The translations under genes and the position numbers were made by a program. A DNA stretch of 5,059 bases, from assembly GCA_000431975.1 (NCBI GenBank), contig HF988558.1, forward strand, positions 1 through 5,059. Direction: 5' to 3'. The notes under the pieces were generated by a model. It made no database searches. It was not told the DNA's origin and saw nothing but the letters and a program-made list of their open reading frames with translations. This document shows, piece after piece, positions 1 to 5,059 of the stretch. Each line of letters opens with the position of its first letter. Position 1 is the first letter of the stretch. This stretch comes from Prevotella sp. CAG:924. GTDB lineage: Bacteria; Bacteroidota; Bacteroidia; Bacteroidales; Bacteroidaceae.

Positions 1-180
1 AGCCCACAACTCCCCTAAGTTTATCGGGGGAGCCGTCAAGAACAGCCAGCCATAAAACACGGGAGGGACATCAACTCCCCTTTCTAAAGGGCAATCAACA
101 AGAATAGCAAAAAGATATCTTGCTTGCCCTACAGTCAGAAAGCCCTCTAAACAATCATCCTAAAAATAGAGATGTCCCAT
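1..180. other. Gene-free left edge rich in short inverted repeats
   Basis: No complete coding region is visible. Several inverted repeats are: an 8-bp pair at 65-72 and 171-178 (GGGACATC/GATGTCCC), a 7-bp pair at 88-94 and 124-130 (AGGGCAA/TTGCCCT), a hairpin at 78-91 (CCCTTT/AAAGGG around CT), a stem at 10-15 with 27-32 (CTCCCC/GGGGAG), and the palindrome AAGATATCTT at 112-121. The 10-mer CAACTCCCCT occurs directly repeated at 7-16 and 72-81. One minus-strand frame stays open from 159 to the window edge (53 codons) but has no ATG. The segment could be a decayed insertion-sequence end, a non-autonomous repeat, or the tail of something lying left of the window. The sequence alone does not decide. 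Confidence 0.4.
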
Positions 181-214
181 AAAAAAAGTACCTCCCGATT
201 CACATCGGGAGGTA
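181..214 (-). terminator. Intrinsic terminator of galE
   Basis: An 11-bp perfect stem pairs 189-199 with 204-214 around the 4-nt loop at 200-203. Read on the minus strand the hairpin is followed within two bases by seven T residues (the A run at 181-187). This is a classical factor-independent terminator, placed about 60 bases after the galE stop codon. It has no T run on the plus strand, so it acts for minus-strand transcription only. Confidence 0.9.
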
Positions 215-273
215 ACAACAACACAAACACAAATTTGAGTAGCCTTTAAGGCATAACTCTAATCATATCTTTA

Positions 274-1311
274 TTACATCACACCATCGCTACGCAGCTT
301 CTGCTGCCACTTCCATGCGGAAGCAAGGACATCATCGAGTGGTGTCTCAGCCTTCCAACCCAGTTCGCGGTTGGCCTTGGAGCAATCACCCCAAATCTTC
401 TCGATGTCACCCTCACGACGGGGACCAAATTTCCAATTAAGTTTCACGCCTGTTGCCTTCTCAAACGTCTCGACAATCTCAAGCGTAGAGTTGCCATGGC
501 CTGTGCCAATATTGAAATAGTCGATCTGTTTGGCATTCTCCTCCAGCACCTTGGCCATAGCGGCTACGTGAGCCTTAGCCAAATCAACTACATAGATATA
601 GTCGCGGATACAAGTACCGTCAGGAGTGTCATAGTCGTTACCGAAGATCGTCAGTTCCTTACGGATACCCATAGCGGTCTGTGTCACATAAGGGATAAGG
701 TTGGCCGGCACGCCATTGGGCAGTTCGCCAATCTCTGCTGACGGATGAGCTCCGATAGGATTGAAATATCTCAAAATGATGCTCTTAATAGGTGCACCAC
801 TGTGAATATAGTCATAGATAATCTGCTCATTGATCTCCTTCGTATTACCATAGGGAGAGGTTGCCTTCTGATGGGGAGCATCCTCTGTAACGGGCAGATT
901 CTCGGGCTTAGGCTGGCCGTAAACGGTACAGCTGCTTGAGAAAATGATGCCCTTCACATCATACTTAGGCATGAGTTCCAACAGATTGACAAGCGAAACA
1001 ATGTTGTTGCGATAGTACAGCAACGGCTTCTGTACACTCTCACCCACAGCCTTGCTAGCCGCAAAGTGAATGATACCTTCAATCTGGGGATACTTTTTGA
1101 AAACGGCCTCTGCAGCATCCTTATCACGAAGATCAACCTGCTCAAAAGCAGGACGTATGCCTGTGATCTTCTCAATGCCATCAAGCACTTTGATGTTGGA
1201 ATTACTCAGATTGTCGACGATAACAACGTCATAGCCTGCCTGTTGCAGTTCGACCGTCGTATGTGAACCGATAAAGCCCGTTCCACCTGTCACTAAAATA
1301 GTCTGTTTCAT
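274..1311 (-). CDS. galE: UDP-glucose 4-epimerase (GalE)
   Basis: The product interconverts UDP-glucose and UDP-galactose with tightly bound NAD+ (Leloir pathway and supply of UDP-galactose for cell-surface glycans), in the cytoplasm. It has 345 residues, close to the usual 338-350. It is an extended short-chain dehydrogenase: the Rossmann motif TGGTGFIG lies at 8-15, the NAD-ribose region VDNLSNS at 32-38, DLRD at 60-63 and HFAASKAVGES at 82-92. The catalytic set is Ser127 (in SSSCTVYG) with YxxxK at Tyr154 and Lys158. The sugar-nucleotide side shows RYFNPIGAH at 181-189, RDY at 236-238 and PRREGD at 297-302. The ATG at 1311 gives an N-terminus that runs directly into the first beta strand, and a TAnnTTTG box lies 35 bases upstream. 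A strong terminator follows. The residue at the substrate gate (E. coli Tyr299) appears to be Ile306, so action on N-acetylated sugars cannot be excluded. Family assignment is very secure. Confidence 0.97.
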   Translation of the reverse strand: MKQTILVTGGTGFIGSHTTVELQQAGYDVVIVDNLSNSNIKVLDGIEKITGIRPAFEQVDLRDKDAAEAVFKKYPQIEGIIHFAASKAVGESVQKPLLYYRNNIVSLVNLLELMPKYDVKGIIFSSSCTVYGQPKPENLPVTEDAPHQKATSPYGNTKEINEQIIYDYIHSGAPIKSIILRYFNPIGAHPSAEIGELPNGVPANLIPYVTQTAMGIRKELTIFGNDYDTPDGTCIRDYIYVVDLAKAHVAAMAKVLEENAKQIDYFNIGTGHGNSTLEIVETFEKATGVKLNWKFGPRREGDIEKIWGDCSKANRELGWKAETPLDDVLASAWKWQQKLRSDGVM

Positions 1312-1345
1312 ACTTTGTTTCGATGGTTAAATCGTGATTTGCTTA

Positions 1346-1353
1346 CAAAGTTA
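1346..1353 (-). promoter_or_regulatory. Probable galE promoter, -7 box
   Basis: On the minus strand this reads TAACTTTG, an exact match to the Bacteroidetes -7 consensus TAnnTTTG. It lies about 35 bases before the galE ATG, which would give a leader of roughly 28 nt. No TTTG is present at the expected -33 distance (the sequence there is AGAA), so only half of the promoter is recognisable. No Shine-Dalgarno sequence is seen before the ATG, as is usual in this phylum. Confidence 0.65.
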
Positions 1354-1477
1354 CACATTTTATCATTACTTCCTTCTTTAATTTATAATATTTTTTTTAA
1401 AATGTCGTAACAATATCTAACAGAAGTGAATATTAAAATATAACTTATTATATATCAGATATTTACTATTTATAATA

Positions 1478-1505
1478 GGGCACCTTACAAATGGAAAAGG
1501 TGCCC
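1478..1505 (-). terminator. Probable hppA terminator hairpin
   Basis: A 9-bp perfect stem pairs GGGCACCTT (1478-1486) with AAGGTGCCC (1497-1505) around a 10-nt loop. It lies about 50 bases past the hppA stop. On the minus strand it is followed by TATTATAAATAG, which is AT-rich but not a clean T run. Read on the plus strand it is followed by ACACC, so minus-strand use is far more likely. It separates hppA from galE. Confidence 0.65.
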
Positions 1506-1529
1506 ACACCATAAACAGAAAGCTAATCC

Positions 1530-1544
1530 TGCCGATAGTCGGCA
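1530..1544 (-). other. Small hairpin just after the hppA stop
   Basis: TGCCGA (1530-1535) pairs with TCGGCA (1539-1544) around a 3-nt loop, 12-26 bases after the hppA stop codon. It has no T tract on either strand. It may be an RNA 3'-end stabilising element working with the larger hairpin at 1478-1505, or chance. Confidence 0.35.
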
Positions 1545-1555
1545 TTCTTTCATAT

Positions 1556-3760
1556 CTACATACAAGCCACTGTCAGTCCTGCCATGACGATCGACACCAT
1601 CGACATAAGCTTAATGAGGATGTTCAGACTCGGACCCGAAGTATCCTTAAAAGGATCACCGACCGTATCACCGACCACTGTAGCCTTATGGCACTCCGAC
1701 CCCTTACCTCCAAAATGTCCTTCCTCTACCAGTTTCTTGGCATTATCCCAGGCTCCGCCTGCATTGGCCATGAAAACAGCAAGGGTGAAGCCTGCAGCAA
1801 GACCTCCGACAAGCAATCCCATCACACCTGCCACACCGAGAACCATTCCTACAATGATAGGAATGACGATGGCTAACAGTGACGGCAGAATCATCTCACG
1901 CTGGGCTGACCGTGTAGAGATAGCCACACAACGACCGTAATCAGGCGTAGCCTTCCCTTGCAATATTCCTTTAATAGTGCGGAACTGACGCCGCACCTCT
2001 TCAACCATCGTCTGAGCCGCACGCGCTACAGCGCCCATCGTCAATCCGCAAAACAGAAAGGCTGCCATCGCACCAATGAACACACCTATCAATACTTTAG
2101 GATTCATCAGATTGACCTGGAAGAACTCCATAAACGTAGTTATATCAGCCGAAGACGGATTGAATGTGTTGCCAACCTCATCAATAAACTCCTGCCCCCG
2201 ATCGGCCGCGCGTACCATAGAGATCTTCACTTCCTCTACGTAGGAGGCCAACAATGCCAGTCCGGTCAAGGCTGCCGAACCAATGGCAAAACCCTTGCCG
2301 GTAGCAGCAGTAGTATTGCCAAGAGCATCAAGAGCGTCGGTGCGTGCACGCACCTCCTCGCCCAATTCACTCATCTCCGCATTGCCTCCGGCATTGTCGG
2401 CAATAGGCCCATAAGCGTCTGTCGCCAATGTGATACCCAGCGTGGAAAGCATTCCAACGGCAGCAATACCAATGCCATAAAGACCACGCTGCACACTCGA
2501 TGCGCTCATGCTCAGATCGAAATGATTGGCACAGAGATAACTCAGCAAGATGGCCACAGAAATAGTCACCACGGGAACACAAGTAGAAATCATACCCGTA
2601 CCAATACCCTTAATGATCACCGTAGCCGCACCTGTCTTGGACGACTCTGCTATCTGTCGCGTAGGCCGGTAAGCCTGAGATGTATAATACTCGGCAGCCT
2701 GACCGATGATCACACCTGCGGCCAGTCCGCTCAAAACAGAAAAGGAAATACCCAGCCAGTTGTCAAGTCTTAAGAAATAAAGAATAACAAACGTAAATAC
2801 AGCTATGAACACAGCAGCCACATTCGTACCGCGTCCAAGAGCGTGAAGCAAATCGTTCATGGACGCACCGTTCTTACAACGCACCAGATAAATGCCGAGC
2901 AGTGAGAGAAAAATACCGACAGCGGCAATGAGCATCGGAGCGATGACCGCCTTCAACTGCATATCATGCGACATCGTAAAAGCCATGGCACCGAGCGCTG
3001 CCGTACTCAATATCGATCCACAATAGCTCTCGTAGAGGTCAGCACCCATACCGGCCACATCGCCCACATTGTCGCCCACATTATCGGCGATAGTAGCAGG
3101 ATTACGCGGATCGTCTTCGGGAATGTTGGCCTCAACCTTGCCCACAAGATCAGCTCCCACATCGGCTGCCTTCGTATAGATGCCGCCACCCACACGGGCA
3201 AAAAGAGCCTGGGTGGAAGCACCCATTCCAAATGTAAGCATTGTCGTGGTGACGGTTACCAGAGCAGCATCTTCACCTTGATAAAACAGATTAAGAACGA
3301 TAAACCACAAAGCGATATCGAGCAGTCCCAGACCAACAACGACAAGCCCCATGACAGCCCCCGACCTGAAAGCAACCTTCAAGCCACTGTCAAGACTATG
3401 GTGAGCGGCATTAGCCGTACGTGCCGAAGCATACGTAGCCGTCTTCATGCCAAAAAATCCACTCAGTCCTGAGAATAATCCCCCCGTAAGAAAAGCGAAA
3501 GGTACCCACGGATTCTGCACATGGAGCACATAAGCCATGAAAGCAAAAAGAAGGGCCAAAACAATAAATACGACCAGCACCACCTTATATTGCTGCCGGA
3601 GATAAGCCATGGCACCGTGACGCACATATCCGGCTATCTCTATCATACGTGGAGTTCCCTCCTCACATTTCATCATCTCACGGAAGAAATGCCAGGCCAT
3701 ATACAAAGCAATAAAGGCGGCTAACGGCACCAGCCAAAAGACAAGAGGAATAGTATTCAT
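1556..3760 (-). CDS. hppA: K+-dependent membrane pyrophosphatase, Na+ (possibly Na+/H+) pump
   Basis: The 734-residue polytopic protein hydrolyses pyrophosphate in the cytoplasm and uses the energy to move cations out across the inner membrane. About 16 hydrophobic segments are visible, from 5-24 to about 710-733, typical of the family. Substrate and Mg2+ ligands lie in GGGIYTKAADVGADLVGKVE (191-210), the stretch 216-245 with Asp226, Asp230 and Asp234, the stretch 446-464 with Asp448 and Asp455, and the C-terminal stretch 666-717 with Asn673, Lys692, Asp698, Asp702, Lys705 and Asp706. In GNTTAATGKG (481-490), Ala485 stands where K+-independent enzymes carry Lys, so K+ dependence is expected. 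Glu244 in DLYES sits at the position seen in Na+-transporting members, while plant H+ pumps have the Glu one helix turn later. Thr92, Phe96 and Asp148 resemble the signature of the Bacteroides dual Na+,H+ pumps, as I recall it. The start at 3760 puts the first transmembrane helix at the N-terminus as expected. Family assignment is very secure; ion specificity is inferred. Confidence 0.97.
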   Translation of the reverse strand: MNTIPLVFWLVPLAAFIALYMAWHFFREMMKCEEGTPRMIEIAGYVRHGAMAYLRQQYKVVLVVFIVLALLFAFMAYVLHVQNPWVPFAFLTGGLFSGLSGFFGMKTATYASARTANAAHHSLDSGLKVAFRSGAVMGLVVVGLGLLDIALWFIVLNLFYQGEDAALVTVTTTMLTFGMGASTQALFARVGGGIYTKAADVGADLVGKVEANIPEDDPRNPATIADNVGDNVGDVAGMGADLYESYCGSILSTAALGAMAFTMSHDMQLKAVIAPMLIAAVGIFLSLLGIYLVRCKNGASMNDLLHALGRGTNVAAVFIAVFTFVILYFLRLDNWLGISFSVLSGLAAGVIIGQAAEYYTSQAYRPTRQIAESSKTGAATVIIKGIGTGMISTCVPVVTISVAILLSYLCANHFDLSMSASSVQRGLYGIGIAAVGMLSTLGITLATDAYGPIADNAGGNAEMSELGEEVRARTDALDALGNTTAATGKGFAIGSAALTGLALLASYVEEVKISMVRAADRGQEFIDEVGNTFNPSSADITTFMEFFQVNLMNPKVLIGVFIGAMAAFLFCGLTMGAVARAAQTMVEEVRRQFRTIKGILQGKATPDYGRCVAISTRSAQREMILPSLLAIVIPIIVGMVLGVAGVMGLLVGGLAAGFTLAVFMANAGGAWDNAKKLVEEGHFGGKGSECHKATVVGDTVGDPFKDTSGPSLNILIKLMSMVSIVMAGLTVACM

Positions 3761-3792
3761 ATCTGTTTATATGATGTTAGTAAGATCCGGTA

Positions 3793-3800
3793 TAAATATA
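3793..3800 (-). promoter_or_regulatory. Weak candidate hppA -7 box
   Basis: The minus strand reads TATATTTA, matching TAnnTTTG at all fixed positions but the last. It lies about 33 bases before the hppA ATG, a distance similar to that of the galE box. No TTTG is present 19-21 bases further upstream. I found no exact TAnnTTTG on the minus strand anywhere between 3761 and 4280, so this is only the best nearby candidate. Confidence 0.25.
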
Positions 3801-4143
3801 GGAACTCTTTCAGCATGTTGTACCTTTAACTGCTTTTATTTCACAACATTTAAGGTAGAAATACTACCAGTGCCACGCATTACCATCCATCTGCTTGTAC
3901 CCGTCAAAACACATACCAATACAGACCACCGGATCTGTTCCTACCATCACATATTTCTGTCTGTACATTACAAAATCAACAAGTCGATTTCAAACTCGGG
4001 TTTAGATGTAATGGACGATTTTATGCCATCGCCTGGATTACTTTTCATAAAATTAAACCGTCACCATAAATTTAAAAAATCCCGTACTATTTGCCGGACA
4101 GAGCAATAAAATAAATGTCTGTAATCTAATGCAATATAGATAA

Positions 4144-4173
4144 TAGATGTACTTTTGTTTCGTTTTAGATGTA
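4144..4173 (+). repeat. Direct repeat of TAGATGTA at 22-bp spacing
   Basis: TAGATGTA occurs at 4144-4151 and 4166-4173, starting 22 bp apart, roughly two helical turns. A third copy is at 4003-4010. The close pair ends about 53 bases before the -33 box of the FKBP promoter, where an activator or repressor could bind. In AT-rich DNA chance is a real alternative. Confidence 0.3.
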
Positions 4174-4226
4174 TTGTTTTTCACAGGTTAACAACGTGCT
4201 TGATGCAATGCTATTTCCAAAGACAT

Positions 4227-4258
4227 TTTGCCAATATAAAAATAATTTGGTAAGTTTG
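4227..4258 (+). promoter_or_regulatory. Bacteroidetes sigma-ABfr type promoter of the FKBP gene
   Basis: TTTG at 4227-4230 (within TTTTG) and TAAGTTTG at 4251-4258 are separated by 20 bases. This matches the consensus TTTG-N19-21-TAnnTTTG of the primary sigma factor in this phylum. Transcription would begin near 4263, leaving a very short A-rich leader of about 17 nt before the ATG at 4281 with no Shine-Dalgarno sequence. Confidence 0.85.
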
Positions 4259-4280
4259 CAGAAAACAAAAACAATATAAG

Positions 4281-4682
4281 ATGAAAAACAAACGTGAATA
4301 TGCAGCCGCCAACAAGCGTTGGCTAGATGACAAAGCCAAGGAAGAAGGCATTATAGCTCTGCCTAAAGGTATATACTATAGAATCTTGAAACAAGGAAAG
4401 AATGACACGCACCATCCCACCCCAAGAAGTATTATTACGGCTCACTACACAGGACGTACTATTGATGGAAAAGTGTTTGATTCCAGCCGTGGTGGGGTAC
4501 CTCTCGCTATTCGCCTGAGTGATCTTATCGAAGGTTGGATTATCGCCATACAACAGATGACTGTCGGAGATGAATGGGAAGTTTACATCCCCGCTGAAAT
4601 GGGCTATGGCAAGTTCTCACAACCCGGCATACCGGCAGGCTCCACCCTTATCTTTGACATCGAATTATTGAGTATCATGTGA
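4281..4682 (+). CDS. FKBP-type peptidyl-prolyl cis-trans isomerase, small cytoplasmic
   Basis: The product (133 residues) should catalyse cis-trans isomerisation of Xaa-Pro bonds and assist folding. A charged helical N-terminus (about 1-25) and a linker of the kind seen before the catalytic domain of Mip/FkpA proteins (LPKGIYYRIL, 27-36) precede one FKBP domain at about 45-133. Compared with human FKBP12, the active-site residues are kept: Tyr56 in HYTG, Phe66-Asp67 in VFDSS, Ile83 and Trp86 in LIEGW, Tyr109 in EMGYG, and Phe125 in IFDIELL. The position of FKBP12 His87 appears to be Gln114. There is no signal peptide or lipobox: the N-terminus is MKNKREYAAANKRW with no hydrophobic core, so a cytoplasmic location is inferred, unlike many periplasmic or lipoprotein Mip/FkpA relatives. 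The chosen ATG lies 22 bases after a perfect promoter, which fits this start well. The gene is divergent from hppA and seems to be transcribed alone. Family assignment is secure; the substrate is unknown. Confidence 0.94.
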   Translation: MKNKREYAAANKRWLDDKAKEEGIIALPKGIYYRILKQGKNDTHHPTPRSIITAHYTGRTIDGKVFDSSRGGVPLAIRLSDLIEGWIIAIQQMTVGDEWEVYIPAEMGYGKFSQPGIPAGSTLIFDIELLSIM

Positions 4683-5059
4683 GAACATGTTGCCAAACTC
4701 CCGGCCAGGTAACATCTCTGCCGAATTCGTCTTCACAAAAGACGACATAGATAATAATGGAGTCCTAAGAAACATAAATTTATGTATATGGAATGATTAA
4801 CAAAATGGTATCACTCTAATATAGGAAAAATACATATTAGAACAGTCCCAATAAAACCATAGAAACAAAGTAGAAGTATATGGCAATATAGACCGTTCGT
4901 AACAAATTCTGATTCTATAAATCAAACAAAGACATTCCGTTGATAATCATCAATGATAGCTATAAGACACTATTCCAAGATAGAGATTCTAGACATCATA
5001 AACTTAACGAGAACTTATTGTCACGCCCCCCAGCCCGTCCGAGAACGGCCGTTTTGGGG
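4683..5059. other. Gene-poor right end of the window
   Basis: No convincing gene is seen. The first part (4687-4800) holds a 37-codon plus-strand frame starting four bases after the FKBP stop, and a similarly short frame lies on the opposite strand. From about 4746 to 5020 the sequence is AT-rich with only very short frames and no TAnnTTTG box on either strand. The last 36 bases turn abruptly GC-rich, with the palindrome AACGGCCGTT at 5044-5053 flanked by a C run (5026-5031) and a G run (5056-5059). This may be the start of a structured element or gene lying to the right. Confidence 0.4.
4687..4745 (+). terminator. Possible 3' end hairpins of the FKBP transcript
   Basis: Just after the stop codon, ATGTTGCC (4687-4694) pairs with GGTAACAT (4708-4715), with one G-U pair. 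A second stem follows, TCGTCTT (4727-4733) with AAGACGA (4739-4745), around a 5-nt loop. Neither has a T run behind it, so a classical intrinsic terminator is not supported. They are the only stable structures near the expected transcript end. Confidence 0.3.

Larger units (their letters stand above)
3761..4280. other. 520-bp spacer between divergent hppA and FKBP genes
   Basis: This AT-rich spacer must hold the promoters of both flanking genes. The FKBP promoter (4227-4258) is clear and that of hppA is not. Two overlapping alternative pairings lie about 55-100 bases before hppA: ATGTTGT (3815-3821) with ACAACAT (3843-3849), and TACCTT (3821-3826) with AAGGTA (3852-3857). The octamer TAGATGTA occurs at 4003, 4144 and 4166. 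A 34-codon minus-strand frame lies at 3864-3968. A plus-strand frame at 3771-4109 has no promoter and no recognisable protein character. No tRNA or known riboswitch was recognised. Confidence 0.5.

Noticed and set aside
1..273. CRISPR array or tRNA at the left edge
   Set aside because: The repeats are short, mostly inverted and irregularly spaced, and no cloverleaf with a TTCRA arm can be drawn.
1958..2773. 271-codon open frame on the plus strand inside hppA
   Set aside because: It is fully antisense to the well-conserved hppA gene, its translation is rich in His, Arg, Ser and Cys with no family character, and no promoter box precedes it. It is a shadow of the hppA codon pattern.
2966..3472. 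168-codon plus-strand frame inside hppA
   Set aside because: It is antisense to the catalytic part of hppA, with low-complexity His/Ser/Thr-rich translation and no independent support.
274..3760. galE and hppA as one operon
   Set aside because: A 9-bp hairpin follows hppA, the gap is 244 bases, and galE has its own exact TAnnTTTG box. Separate units are more likely, though some read-through is possible because the hppA hairpin lacks a clean T run.
3771..4109. 112-codon plus-strand frame in the hppA-FKBP spacer
   Set aside because: No TAnnTTTG promoter precedes it, it starts almost inside the hppA start region, and the translation has the haphazard Cys/His/Ile/Ser content expected of AT-rich spacer DNA with no recognisable motif.
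4281..4682. FKBP as a secreted or lipoprotein Mip/FkpA homolog
   Set aside because: The N-terminus is charged with no hydrophobic core and no lipobox Cys, and the promoter position argues against a start further upstream.

Overview
The window looks like ordinary chromosomal DNA from a member of the Bacteroidetes, most likely a Bacteroidales of the Prevotella type. The grounds are: two promoter boxes of the form TAnnTTTG, one with a correctly spaced TTTG box; no purine-rich Shine-Dalgarno sequences before the starts; AT-rich spacers between coding regions of moderate GC; and the protein types, especially a K+-dependent membrane pyrophosphatase. The genus is an inference.

Layout from left to right. 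Positions 1-180 hold no convincing gene but are unusually rich in short inverted repeats. A strong intrinsic terminator on the minus strand (181-214) closes galE, a complete UDP-glucose 4-epimerase gene on the minus strand (274-1311), which has its own -7 box at 1346-1353. A spacer carrying hairpins at 1478-1505 and 1530-1544 separates it from hppA (1556-3760, minus strand), a complete ion-pumping membrane pyrophosphatase. A 520-bp spacer (3761-4280) lies between hppA and a divergent plus-strand gene for a small FKBP-type peptidyl-prolyl isomerase (4281-4682), which has a textbook Bacteroidetes promoter. The last 377 bp (4683-5059) contain small hairpins and AT-rich sequence, ending in a GC-rich stretch cut by the window edge.

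The three genes are housekeeping functions with no evident common pathway. galE and hppA run in the same direction but appear to be separate transcription units, since a hairpin follows hppA and a promoter precedes galE. GalE supplies UDP-galactose for surface glycans and galactose use. HppA recovers energy from the pyrophosphate released by biosynthesis, including nucleotide-sugar synthesis, as a Na+ and possibly H+ gradient. The FKBP is a cytoplasmic folding helper.

I see no CRISPR array, tRNA, rRNA, intact insertion sequence, defence system or biosynthetic cluster. The points most worth checking are the ion specificity of HppA, the residue at the GalE substrate gate, the repeat-rich left edge, and two or three small open frames and repeats in the spacers. 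I do not find a clear new biological system here.
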